Assembly (NCBI GenBank): GCA_902362725.1
Contig: CABIXM010000004.1
Location: 147,793 to 211,792, forward strand
Length of the DNA stretch: 64,000 nucleotides
From: Clostridiaceae bacterium
GTDB lineage: Bacteria > Bacillota > Clostridia > Lachnospirales > Lachnospiraceae
Direction: 5' to 3'
Shown here: positions 17,686-25,196 of the stretch, in pieces
Numbering within the stretch: position 1 is the first letter of the stretch
How the letters are laid out: every line of letters starts with the position of its first letter
Position numbers and translations under genes: made by a program
The notes under the pieces: model-generated
The model's database searches: none
What the model was told of the DNA's origin: nothing
What the model saw: the letters and a program-made list of their open reading frames with translations, nothing else

Positions 17686-17954
17686 TTTTTCATCATCATT
17701 TTCCTCCCTGTTTTTTTGTTACTTAAATTTTAGATATTTCTTTCATTTAAGTCAATATACGAAAAATCCGAATAGCATCGTTACTTTTGTGCTTTTTGCA
17801 CAAATTTATTTAAAAAGTTATCTCCCTGCTGCAACTTCACAGAGTCATTACAAGTTAAATCTTTCATTCTTGGTCCTTTCTCTGAGGTATTGGTTACACC
17901 TTCAGTGTACAGGATAGAAAGAATAATGTAATGACTTTTTGGTTGTTCTCAATA

Positions 17955-17995
17955 AGCCACCAGGGGTTGATTTGGATGACCCCATTGTGGCTGCT
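17955..17995. terminator. Hairpin in the gap before the ATPase gene
   Basis: AGCCACCAGGGGT and ACCCCATTGTGGCT pair with one small bulge around a loop of about 11 bases, followed by a T-rich tract. It lies in the 17686-18207 gap, which otherwise holds the minus-strand operon leader and two 38-bp repeats but no gene. Confidence 0.45.
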
Positions 17996-18070
17996 TTTCC
18001 TTTGTAAAAACAGAATAAAACAATGAGCGAATACAGGGATAATATCCTGATTGAAGCATATAATATGTTT

Positions 18071-18192
18071 TAGAACAGAAAAATGTATCAGGTTGCAAAA
18101 ATCTTTCCTGAAACCGGCTATACATATTGATTTGAAGGCTATGATATGGTAATGTAGAACAGAAAAATGTATTAGGTTGCAAAAATCTTTCC
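18071..18192. repeat. Pair of 38-bp direct repeats upstream of the AAA ATPase
   Basis: TAGAACAGAAAAATGTATCA plus GGTTGCAAAAATCTTTCC at 18071-18108 recurs at 18155-18192 with one C/T difference, 84 bases apart. The second copy abuts the GAGGAGG ribosome site of the ATPase gene. The first may be the old leader of a lost gene copy or a regulator-binding site. Confidence 0.85.
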
Positions 18193-18207
18193 CGAGGAGG
18201 TTATCGT

Positions 18208-19503
18208 ATGGAGATTCGTAGAGATTTTTACTTAGATAAATTGATTAGAAGAAAGAATAATGGTTTGATTAAGGTGATTACAGGTATTCGCAGATGCGGA
18301 AAGTCCTATCTGCTGAATAATATATTCTATAATCACTTGTTAGAGTCAGGTGTCCCTGCTGACCATATTATTCGTTTTGCTTTTGACTCCGCAGATGACT
18401 TGTATTTGATTGGCGAAAGTCTTATCAAGATTGAAAAAGAAAAACGTGGAGTTGATCCGGAGAAATTTATGGCATATATCCGTTCCCAAGTTACCACGGA
18501 TGGAATGTATTATCTGCTTTTGGATGAAGTTCAGCTGATGGATTGCTTTGAATCTGTATTGAATGGTTATCTGCGTAAAGATAATATGGATGTATTCGTA
18601 ACCGGAAGTAATGCAAAATTCCTGTCCAAAGATATTGTTACGGAGTTTGCCGGACGTGGAGATGAAGTCCATATGTATCCACTGAGTTTTTCGGAATTTA
18701 TGTCTGTTTACAAAGGTGACAAGTATATGGGATTGTCTGAATATATGCTTTACGGAGGAATCCCACTGGTTGTTCTTCGTGAAGGTACCGGCGATAAGGC
18801 GACAGCATTGCAAAACCTGTTTAGCGAAATTTATATTCGGGATATTTTCAAACGTAACCGTATTAAAAATATTGGAGAACTGGAAGACCTGCTGAATATC
18901 CTTTCCTCTGCCATTGGTTCTCTGACCAATCCTGAGAAGTTGAAAAATACCTTTAAGACTGTAAAAAAGTCCAAAATCACTTCGAAAACGATCAAGAAAT
19001 ATCTGGATTGTTTTGAGGATTCTTTCCTTATTGAATTAGCGCAGAGATATGACATCAAGGGTAAGGCATATATTGAAACTCCAAAGAAATACTATTTCTC
19101 TGATCTTGGGCTTCGCAATGCAAGGATTAACTTCCGTCAGTTTGAGCAGACACATTCCATGGAGAATGTGATTTATAATGAATTACGTATGCGTGGATAC
19201 AGCGTGGATGTTGGCGTTGTTACCATTGCGGAGAAAGACCAGGAAGGAAAGGTAACTCGTAAACAGCTGGAAGTTGATTTTGTATGCAATCTCGGTTCTT
19301 CCAGATATTATATCCAATCAGCTTATTCATTACCTGATGAAGCGAAACGTACTCAGGAAATCAGACCGTTTAGAAAGATAGACGATTCTTTCAAGAAGAT
19401 TGTTATTACAAAAGATATTGTACAGCCGTACTATGATAACTATGGTATTTTGACCGTGAATATCTATGATTTCCTTCTTGACCCGCAAATTCTTGAAAAA
19501 TAA
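18208..19503 (+). CDS. AAA ATPase with DUF4143 (AAA_14 family)
   Basis: The 431-residue protein has Walker A GIRRCGKSYLL at about residues 26-36, Walker B YYLLLDEVQ, an arginine-rich sensor stretch, and a C-terminal DUF4143 domain with LEVDFVCNLGSSRYYIQSAY, which resembles a PD-(D/E)xK-like fold. Proteins of this kind are very common in gut anaerobes and scattered in accessory DNA. Their function is unresolved, and a DNA-transaction or defence role is only a guess. Start at ATG 18208 is supported by GAGGAGG. Confidence 0.85.
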   Translation: MEIRRDFYLDKLIRRKNNGLIKVITGIRRCGKSYLLNNIFYNHLLESGVPADHIIRFAFDSADDLYLIGESLIKIEKEKRGVDPEKFMAYIRSQVTTDGMYYLLLDEVQLMDCFESVLNGYLRKDNMDVFVTGSNAKFLSKDIVTEFAGRGDEVHMYPLSFSEFMSVYKGDKYMGLSEYMLYGGIPLVVLREGTGDKATALQNLFSEIYIRDIFKRNRIKNIGELEDLLNILSSAIGSLTNPEKLKNTFKTVKKSKITSKTIKKYLDCFEDSFLIELAQRYDIKGKAYIETPKKYYFSDLGLRNARINFRQFEQTHSMENVIYNELRMRGYSVDVGVVTIAEKDQEGKVTRKQLEVDFVCNLGSSRYYIQSAYSLPDEAKRTQEIRPFRKIDDSFKKIVITKDIVQPYYDNYGILTVNIYDFLLDPQILEK

Positions 19504-19603
19504 TACAATGTAAACTCTTGTTGCGGATATGTAAAGCTGATGTGGTGGAGTTTCTTGGTAGTGTTATCTACAATGAAACCATAGAAGCAAAGGAGGTTTT
19601 TAA

Positions 19604-20230
19604 ATGAAGCTATCAGATAAAATTATCGGATTAAAGAAATCTAATGGGATGTCGCAGGAAGATTTGGCTGAAAAGCTGGATGTTTCAAGGCAAGCTATTT
19701 CTCGTTGGGAGTCAGGGACTGCGATGCCTGATGCAAATAACATTCTTCAACTCAGCAAGCTGTTTGGTGTTACAACAGATTACTTACTGAACGAGGATTA
19801 CCAAAGTGACAATGATTTGCCAAAAGTAAAAGAAGTTCAAAACGATAATCTTGGTCAGATTATGATCTATCTGGTGACACTTGAAGTGATGATACTTTTG
19901 ATGCAGTTTATGACAACGTTCATTCTTCAAAATGTGTTTTTTGCATTTCTAAGTTTCCTGCCGTTTGTTGCAGCCATTGGCGGGTTTGAATATACGTATC
20001 AGAAGAAAGTATCCAGCGCAACAGAAAAAACGAAAAACTTTCGCAGAAAATTCTATAAAATTTCTGCATGGTTGGGTCTTTATTTCCTAATTAGATTTAT
20101 CGTAAGCGTTGCGGTAAGCTTCTATCCTCGCCCATACAATACCTTGGTGTTAGAGGTTATTATTTTAGTAATCTATATTGCAGCGGCAACTTGTACTAAT
20201 CTTTTAATAGACAAAAGCCAAAGGAAATAA
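19604..20230 (+). CDS. XRE-family regulator with membrane segments
   Basis: The 208-residue protein has an N-terminal HTH_3 domain (residues 7-62: IGLKKSNGMSQEDLAEKLDV, SRWESGTAMPDANNILQL). Three or four hydrophobic segments (about 87-125, 150-170, 178-200) follow. Membrane-bound Xre regulators of this layout occur widely in Lachnospiraceae, and their signals are unknown. GGAGG precedes ATG 19604. Confidence 0.85.
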   Translation: MKLSDKIIGLKKSNGMSQEDLAEKLDVSRQAISRWESGTAMPDANNILQLSKLFGVTTDYLLNEDYQSDNDLPKVKEVQNDNLGQIMIYLVTLEVMILLMQFMTTFILQNVFFAFLSFLPFVAAIGGFEYTYQKKVSSATEKTKNFRRKFYKISAWLGLYFLIRFIVSVAVSFYPRPYNTLVLEVIILVIYIAAATCTNLLIDKSQRK

Positions 20231-20244
20231 TTAGTGGTATAAGG

Positions 20245-20581
20245 AACTGGGAAAGGCACTTCACAGCCGGATTTATCATAAGATAAGATAAATCCGCCCG
20301 TGAGGTGCCTTTTTTGAAGACGTTTCCGCAACCATTAGAGGCAGAAGAGGAGCAGTATTACTTGCAGAGGCTGAAAGAGGGCGATGGGCAGGCGCGCGAT
20401 ATTCTGGTGGAGCGCAATCTCCGCCTGGTGGCGCATATTGTAAAAAAATACCAGGGAACAGGGGAGGAAACGGAGGATTTGATATCCATCGGGACCATTG
20501 GGCTTATCAAAGCTGTGACGACCTTCGACAGCGGGAAGGGGTCAAGGCTTGCAACCTACGCGGCACGGTGTGTGGAGAATG
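20245..20581 (+). repeat. Direct repeat S, left copy (sigK leader and 5' half)
   Basis: The segment is about 96 percent identical by eye to 22981-23317 (offset 2736, no gaps). It covers the leader hairpin and the first 89 codons of sigK and ends exactly at GAGAATG, after which the two copies diverge completely. Confidence 0.95.
20252..20315 (+). promoter_or_regulatory. Leader hairpin of the truncated sigK copy
   Basis: AAAGGCACTTCAC...CGGATTTATC pairs with GATAAATCCG...GTGAGGTGCCTTT. A six-T run follows, whose end is the TTG start. The GAGGTG ribosome site lies in the 3' arm. It has the form of a terminator that also masks the start. Confidence 0.75.
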
Positions 20582-20595
20582 TTATCCTATCATAA
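20314..20595 (+). pseudogene. sigK: Truncated sigK (5' half only)
   Basis: The frame encodes [17 protein letters not shown] and continues with region 2 of SigK ([41 protein letters not shown]). It then ends VILS-stop after joining foreign sequence at AATG. Regions 3 and 4 are missing, so it cannot be a working sigma factor. The break corresponds to the junction where skin elements interrupt sigK in Bacillus. TTG 20314 is used as the start by analogy with the intact copy. Confidence 0.85.
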
Positions 20596-20884
20596 ACGCG
20601 TTTCAGGTGGCAAAAGATGTACCTGTGGGTAACGGGCAGCTATGCTGGCTGGGCTATATCAGATTCCGGTGGAGGATTTGCTGGACGAATATACTCAATT
20701 CCTGTATACGGGGCAGGGAAGGTTGATAAGAGAGTATCGGGAAAGGCTGGGACTTCAGAAGAAACCGTTTGCGAGACAGCTTGGAATTGATCCGAGAACG
20801 CTCAGAGGGTGGGAAAACGAAACGATACGGGTAAAGAGGGGATCATGGGAGAGGTATTTTAAAGAAAGCATTGAAATATCTTAA
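20579..20884 (+). pseudogene. Remnant of a clostridial helix-turn-helix regulator
   Basis: From 20642 the frame encodes MLAGLYQIPVEDLLDEYTQF, then LYTGQGRLIREYRERLGLQK and an HTH end (LGIDPRTLRGWENE). This is like the latter two thirds of a regulator family in which a first HTH is followed by DEYxxFLYxGQG. Before 20642 the frame is broken: [10 protein letters not shown] is readable at 20579 and runs into a stop. The gene is fused to the broken sigK end and is probably dead, although an 80-residue product from ATG 20642 is possible. Confidence 0.6.
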
Positions 20885-20950
20885 AAATGTTGTTAGGATT
20901 ATAAATGAAAATGTAGTATAATAAAGTGAATGAAGTTTGGAGAGGTGAAA

Positions 20951-21547
20951 ATGGAACAGGTTATTTCAAAAGAAATTTTGGACGAGTTATCCTATACGTC
21001 CACTTTGGGACAAAGCTTAAAACAGATTTCACTAAGCCAGACACCTCTGGAAAAAATAATTCAGGATATTGGAAAATATAGAGCAAACTATGTGGATATT
21101 CTGATTCAGGAAAATTTGATTGGATCTCGTTTTAAAAGCGACGATTCTATTTACAGAAAGTATGAAAAAACCTTAAGAAATCACGGTGGATTTAAACAGT
21201 GCTTCAATGATGTGTTAGGGTTTCGATTACGCATGGATGAATATCCGCTGAGCTTTCCAGAATATTTTAGAGTGGTAGATTTGAGAAAAGGGAAAAAGGT
21301 AGACGATGGATATCGGGCAATACATTTATATTATCAAAGAGATAATCTGGCCTATCCGATAGAGATACAGCTTTGGTGCGGTGATGATTTCAAGTTTAAT
21401 GTATGGAGCCATCGGTACATCTATAAGTATGATACCGCTGAAATTGGAAGAATGATGTATCAGAGTTATAAGGCAGGTATGATACAGAATGAAGAGGAGT
21501 TTGTAGAACAGTTGAAAAAATTGAGAGGTGAGCAGAATGGGAGATAA
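20951..21547 (+). CDS. RelA/SpoT-domain protein, small alarmone synthetase-like
   Basis: The 198-residue protein matches the nucleotidyltransferase core of RelA/SpoT synthetases: IGSRFKSDDSIYRKYEK (R60, K62, S63 as in the ATP/G-loop RxKSxxS motif), FNDVLGFRLR (D87, metal ligand), DDGYRAIHLYY (Y121, nucleotide stacking) and YPIEIQLWCGDDFKF (E138). No hydrolase, TGS or ACT domain is present. It could make (p)ppGpp or act as a toxSAS-type toxin that pyrophosphorylates ATP or tRNA. ATG 20951 is preferred to 20930 because GGAGAGGTG precedes it. A TATAAT box lies at 20917. It overlaps the next gene by 11 bases. Confidence 0.75.
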   Translation: MEQVISKEILDELSYTSTLGQSLKQISLSQTPLEKIIQDIGKYRANYVDILIQENLIGSRFKSDDSIYRKYEKTLRNHGGFKQCFNDVLGFRLRMDEYPLSFPEYFRVVDLRKGKKVDDGYRAIHLYYQRDNLAYPIEIQLWCGDDFKFNVWSHRYIYKYDTAEIGRMMYQSYKAGMIQNEEEFVEQLKKLRGEQNGR

Positions 21548-21779
21548 AAAAATCTATGTAATTGCAAAGATTTTTGACAAGCAGGGTTGCATAGCCTACA
21601 GTTGCAAAACACCGAATGAGGCAAGATGTCTGCCGGGAACATTGGAAGCGATTCGGGCAGAAGGGGTGCAGATAGTAGTACTGGATTCACCGGATATTTA
21701 TCCAGAGTATGCACCATATGAATATATAGAGGATATGAAAGAATATATCGATCGGGTTTCAAAACTGAATGTTGCATAA
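21537..21779 (+). CDS. 80-residue protein paired with the alarmone synthetase-like gene
   Basis: The small protein (MGDKKIYVIAKIFDKQGCIA ... DRVSKLNVA) starts with a beta strand, carries one CIAYSCK segment, and is acidic in its second half. It somewhat resembles small DUF6718-type proteins; I cannot confirm that. ATG 21537, preceded by GAGAGGTG, lies within the end of the RelA/SpoT-like gene, so the two are translationally coupled. This layout fits a toxin-antitoxin or regulator pair, but no activity can be read from the sequence. Its last 19 bases also occur as a relic at 13855. Confidence 0.6.
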   Translation: MGDKKIYVIAKIFDKQGCIAYSCKTPNEARCLPGTLEAIRAEGVQIVVLDSPDIYPEYAPYEYIEDMKEYIDRVSKLNVA

Positions 21780-21956
21780 GAAAAAGTAAGGGGCTGTCGC
21801 AAAATCATCAAAAACAGATGATTGAGCGGCAGCCTCTTACTTTTTCCGGAGAAGATACCGAATCAAAAAGGTTTGTTATGATAAAAACATTTGAAAGTGA
21901 GCGGGGAAAAGAATATACTAGTAGCAGGGGATTGAAGAAAAATAATGGAGAAAGAG
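21761..21956. repeat. Direct repeat A, right copy
   Basis: This copy is 23 bases longer than the left one (13855-14027) because the top of its hairpin is different and larger. The sequence after the hairpin is nearly identical and ends at GAAAGAG (21950-21956). The 292-base gap 21780-22071 holds this repeat and no recognisable gene. Confidence 0.9.
21781..21845. terminator. Large hairpin inside repeat A (right copy)
   Basis: AAAAAGTAAGGGGCTGTCGC (21781-21800) pairs with GCGGCAGCCTCTTACTTTTT (21826-21845) with two mismatches. The loop contains a second small stem (AATCATC/GATGATT). It directly follows the stop of the 80-residue gene and would terminate that operon. Confidence 0.75.
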
Positions 21957-22071
21957 GCTTCCGGCAGATGTATTGTTGCTTGAAAAGGTTCGAATGAATC
22001 TATAGGTATGGTAGGAGTACTTCACAGCTGTCATTACGACGCAGCTTCAAAAAGTGGAAAGGGCATAATTC

Positions 22072-22446
22072 ATGAGTTTGAAAAATGTTTTGATTATTGT
22101 GGACGATATCGAAGAGTCTATAAAATTTTATGAGGAACTGTTTGGACTGCGTGTGGTTACAAGACTGGAAGGCAATGTAATTATGTCAGAGGGACTGGTA
22201 TTGCAGGATGCGGATGTATGGTACGACAGTACAAAAATACATACCGTACCATATAACAACAGGACAGAACTTTATTTTGTAGATCATGATATAGAGGGTA
22301 TCATAAAGAAACTGGAGACTGGCCGAGAGGTTGTAACTTATGTTACAGAATTGATGGAGCTGGAGGGCGGACAGAAGCTTGTAAGATTTTATGATCCATC
22401 GGGAAACCTGATTGAGGTTCGAACACCTGTGAATTACAAAGAATGA
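22072..22446 (+). CDS. VOC superfamily (glyoxalase/bleomycin-resistance-like) protein
   Basis: The 124-residue protein has two beta-alpha-beta-beta-beta motifs typical of VOC proteins: VLIIVDDIEESIKFYEELFGLRVV at the start and VRFYDPSGNLIEVRTP at the end, with the usual metal-ligand Glu. The substrate is unknown; the family covers isomerases, dioxygenases and resistance proteins. It lies in the accessory stretch 15 bases or so before the YaiI gene. Confidence 0.85.
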   Translation: MSLKNVLIIVDDIEESIKFYEELFGLRVVTRLEGNVIMSEGLVLQDADVWYDSTKIHTVPYNNRTELYFVDHDIEGIIKKLETGREVVTYVTELMELEGGQKLVRFYDPSGNLIEVRTPVNYKE

Positions 22447-22464
22447 CAGAATTGAGGGCAAGGG

Positions 22465-22917
22465 ATGCAGATATTTGTGGATGCAGATGCGTGTCCGGTA
22501 GTAGGTATTGTAGAGAAAATAGCAGAGAAATACAACATATCAACCACATTGCTGTGTGATACGAACCATGTGCTGACTTCTGATTATAGCGAAGTAATTG
22601 TTGTCGGAGCAGGAGCAGATGCCGTAGATTATAAGTTGATTAGCATTTGCCATAAAGGTGATGTTGTAGTATCGCAGGACTATGGGGTAGCTGCTATGGC
22701 TCTTGGAAAAGGTGCGTATGCTATTCACCAATCCGGTAAGTGGTATACGAACGAAAATATCGACCAGTTGCTTATGGAGCGGCACCTGAATAAGAAGGCA
22801 AGACGAAGTTCTCATAAGAATCATCTGAAAGGACCGAGAAAGCGTACAGAAGATGATGATATACGCTTTACCAAGTCTTTTGAAAAACTTTTACGGATGA
22901 TACAGAATGGAAGATAG
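22465..22917 (+). CDS. YaiI/YqxD family DUF188 protein
   Basis: The 150-residue protein matches UPF0178/DUF188, a PIN/NYN-like fold: MQIFVDADACPV at the start, LLCDTNHVL, VVGAGADAVDYKLI and VVSQDYGVAAMALGKGA, with acidic residues positioned as in nucleases. No function has been established for the family. A lysine/arginine-rich segment (KKARRSSHKNHLKGPRKR) suggests nucleic-acid binding. It ends about 60 bases before the intact sigK leader. Confidence 0.88.
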   Translation: MQIFVDADACPVVGIVEKIAEKYNISTTLLCDTNHVLTSDYSEVIVVGAGADAVDYKLISICHKGDVVVSQDYGVAAMALGKGAYAIHQSGKWYTNENIDQLLMERHLNKKARRSSHKNHLKGPRKRTEDDDIRFTKSFEKLLRMIQNGR

Positions 22918-22980
22918 AAAAGTGGAATAACCTTGATGAGGCTAATTTATCAAAGAAAATAAATCGTACTGGCCCAAATC

Positions 22981-23317
22981 AACTGGGAAAGGCACTTCAC
23001 GGTCGGATTTATCATAAGATAAGATAAATCCGCCCGCGAGGTGCCTTTTTTGAAGACGTTTCCGCAACCATTAGAGGCAGAAGAGGAGCAGTATTACTTG
23101 CAGAGGCTGAAAGAGGGCGATGGGCAGGCGCGCGATATTCTGGTGGAGCGCAATCTCCGTCTGGTGGCGCATATTGTAAAAAAATACCAGGGCACAGGGG
23201 AAGAGACGGAGGATTTGATATCCATCGGGACCATCGGGCTTATCAAGGCTGTGACGACCTTCGACAGCGGGAAGGGGTCAAGGCTTGCAACCTATGCAGC
23301 ACGGTGTGTGGAGAATG
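22981..23317 (+). repeat. Direct repeat S, right copy (sigK leader and 5' half)
   Basis: This is the counterpart of 20245-20581. Here the repeat continues without interruption into the rest of the intact sigK gene (GAGAATGAACTC), so the right copy is the functional one. Confidence 0.95.
22988..23051 (+). promoter_or_regulatory. sigK leader hairpin with U-tract overlapping the start codon
   Basis: The stem pairs GGCACTTCACGGTCGGATTTATC-type and GATAAATCCGCCCGCGAGGTGCC arms (three non-Watson-Crick positions), and the following TTTTTT leads into TTG 23050. The probable ribosome site GAGGTG is in the 3' arm. It could terminate upstream transcription, attenuate sigK, or hide its ribosome site. 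Confidence 0.75.
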
Positions 23318-23676
23318 AACTCCTGATGTACTTCCGCTCCAAAAAGAAAACCGCCCGGGAAACTTCCTATTATGATCCCATCGGCACGGACAAAGAGGGC
23401 AATGAAATTCATCTTTTAGACATCATGGAGAGCGGGGAACGGGACGCGTTTTCCAGGGTCTGTCTCAAGGAGGACAGCCGGAAGCTTTATGGGCTGCTTT
23501 CGGAGATCCTGACCGAGCGCGAACGGACTGTGCTGGTGATGCGCTACGGCCTCTATCATGGAAAGGAGTACACCCAGCGTGAGATCGCGGCGAAGCTTGG
23601 AATCTCACGGTCCTACATCAGCCGGATCGAGAAAAACGCCCTGCTGAAGCTGCGGGAATATTTTCCGCAGGAATAA
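23050..23676 (+). CDS. sigK: RNA polymerase sporulation sigma factor SigK
   Basis: The 208-residue sigma factor has region 2 ([40 protein letters not shown]), the SigK-type link YDPIGTDKEGNEIHLLDIMES, and region 4 with the HTH YTQREIAAKLGISRSYISRIEK. SigK drives late mother-cell sporulation genes. No membrane-anchoring pro-sequence is seen: the protein begins MKTFPQPL, as in many Clostridia. TTG 23050 is chosen over GTG 23041 because GAGGTG spaces properly to it and the family starts with MKTFP. The gene is intact, unlike the copy at 20314. Confidence 0.88.
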   Translation: MKTFPQPLEAEEEQYYLQRLKEGDGQARDILVERNLRLVAHIVKKYQGTGEETEDLISIGTIGLIKAVTTFDSGKGSRLATYAARCVENELLMYFRSKKKTARETSYYDPIGTDKEGNEIHLLDIMESGERDAFSRVCLKEDSRKLYGLLSEILTERERTVLVMRYGLYHGKEYTQREIAAKLGISRSYISRIEKNALLKLREYFPQE

Positions 23677-23677
23677 C

Positions 23678-23706
23678 TTGATCTGCCAGAGCAGTCCGCT
23701 TATAAT
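23678..23706 (+). promoter_or_regulatory. Sigma-A type promoter for the LytTR regulator
   Basis: TTGATC (23678-23683) and TATAAT (23701-23706) are spaced by 17 bases, directly after the sigK stop. Confidence 0.7.
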
Positions 23707-23753
23707 AGAAGCGACAAATGCCGGATACACAAAAGAGGGGAGAAAAGCCGGAT

Positions 23754-24488
23754 ATGGTGAAAATAGGTTTTTGTGACGACGATCTGTCCGTGTTGAAGGA
23801 ACTGCAGATTCTGGTAGATCAGTATCGCGTGGAGAATAACAGAGAGATAGAGTATGCGGCCTTTCAGAGTCCCCTGGAGCTTCTGGCGGAGCTGGAGAAA
23901 GGTATGCATTTCGACATCCTGTTTCTGGATGTTCTGATGCCCGGCCAGAGCGGCATGGACGCGGCCAGGGAAATCCGGGAGATTGATACGGCGGTGAAAA
24001 TTATTTTTCTGACCTCTTCGGCGGAGTATGCGGTGGAATCCTATACGGTGGGCGCATACTTTTATCAACTGAAGCCCATCTGGAAGGAGAGTTTCTACCG
24101 TTTGATGGATTCGGTCATTTCCGAGTGTAAAAAAGCGGAGCAGAAGAGTCTGATTATGCGTTGTAAGACCGGAATTACAAGGATTGATCTGGAAAAACTG
24201 GTTTACTGCGAGGTCAGAGGCCGAACCCTTCTCTTCTATATGAAGGATGGTCAGACGCTGGAGAGCCAGGGGCGGCTGGATGAACTGGCCGGACAGCTGG
24301 GCGCCTATGGAAATTTTCTGCGTCCGCACCGTTCCTATCTCATCAATATGGATTATATTGGGAACCTTTCGTTCAAGAGTATTGTGATGCAGAATCAGGA
24401 AGAAATTCCCATTCCCCATGGTAAATATTCGGATATCAAGAACCACTATCTGGAATATCTGTTTGACCGTCAGCAGGTAGTGATTTAA
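23754..24488 (+). CDS. LytTR-type response regulator
   Basis: This 244-residue protein has a receiver domain (IGFCDDDLSVL with the acidic pair, FLDVLMPGQSGMDAA with the phosphoacceptor Asp, IIFLTSSAEYAVES, and the conserved Lys region in LKPI) and a C-terminal LytTR DNA-binding domain (FLRPHRSYLINMDYIGNL). It is like AgrA/ComE/VirR regulators of secreted or cell-surface factors. No histidine kinase gene adjoins it. ATG 23754, preceded by GAGGGGAG, is chosen over ATG 23718. It has its own promoter and terminator, so it is monocistronic. Confidence 0.88.
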   Translation: MVKIGFCDDDLSVLKELQILVDQYRVENNREIEYAAFQSPLELLAELEKGMHFDILFLDVLMPGQSGMDAAREIREIDTAVKIIFLTSSAEYAVESYTVGAYFYQLKPIWKESFYRLMDSVISECKKAEQKSLIMRCKTGITRIDLEKLVYCEVRGRTLLFYMKDGQTLESQGRLDELAGQLGAYGNFLRPHRSYLINMDYIGNLSFKSIVMQNQEEIPIPHGKYSDIKNHYLEYLFDRQQVVI

Positions 24489-24511
24489 AAAGGAAGATTG
24501 AAAGCAGATTC

Positions 24512-24543
24512 AGGGCGATTCATGTCGAATCGCTCTTTTTTTT
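24512..24543 (+). terminator. Intrinsic terminator after the LytTR regulator
   Basis: GCGATTC and GAATCGC form a short stem, extended by flanking pairs, followed by eight or more Ts. Confidence 0.8.
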
Positions 24544-24612
24544 GTCAAATCAGGTACACTGAAATCAGAAAGCGGCAGAGCCGCAGAAAAAACGGGAAAA
24601 GGAGAAATTGTT

Positions 24613-25176
24613 ATGAAGAAGAGAGTATTAGCACTGATTTTAGGTACCATGTTAGTTCTGTCCCTGGCAGCCTGCGGAGGATCTGACGACGCAGCAGAGG
24701 CTGATACAACAGCTACCGAGGAGGCCGCAGACACCGAGGAAGATACTGAGGATGTCGAGGAAGCAACGGATGAGACAGCAGAGGATACAGAATTCGCGGA
24801 AGGCGACGACGGTCCTCTCTGGAGTATCGATATGATGACTGAGCCGGTCGATGTGGCAGATACTACCTGGAGCTTCACGGGCGGCTGCGTGGACGGCGAA
24901 GAGCTGACTGATGAGGAGATTGCGGCGTCACTGGAGCAGTATGGCGGAAAACTGGAATTTGTGTTTAATGCAGACGGCACAGCCAAGATGGTACAGGGTG
25001 GCGGAGAAATGGACGGCACCTACGAGGCTGACAGCACCGGATACGGCGTATACTTTGATAACAATGGCAGTGAACTTAGATATTATTGCGCATTTGCGCA
25101 GCAGGATGACGGCAGCGTCGTAATGATTGCTTTGTCTGATACAACCGGTTACAACGGACTGTATTTCATGCAGTAA
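24613..25176 (+). CDS. Acidic lipoprotein of unknown function
   Basis: The 187-residue protein begins with a lipoprotein signal (MKKRVLALILGTMLVLSLAA followed by CGG, lipobox LAAC). A Glu/Asp/Thr/Ala-rich linker (about residues 25-70) is followed by a small C-terminal domain with repeated GTYEADSTGYGVYF-type strands. No family is recognised. A ribosome site AAAAGGAGA precedes the ATG. It is flanked by terminators on both sides and so transcribed alone. Confidence 0.75.
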   Translation: MKKRVLALILGTMLVLSLAACGGSDDAAEADTTATEEAADTEEDTEDVEEATDETAEDTEFAEGDDGPLWSIDMMTEPVDVADTTWSFTGGCVDGEELTDEEIAASLEQYGGKLEFVFNADGTAKMVQGGGEMDGTYEADSTGYGVYFDNNGSELRYYCAFAQQDDGSVVMIALSDTTGYNGLYFMQ

Positions 25177-25196
25177 ATAAAAATCTGAATCCGGAC

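Noticed and set aside
18071..18192. Possible CRISPR repeats
   Set aside because: Only two copies, with a 46-base intervening sequence, no further units and no cas genes.
21957..22071. Possible short coding remnant between repeat A' and the VOC gene
   Set aside because: Short frames exist, but none has a ribosome site or resembles a family I can name; no gene is called.
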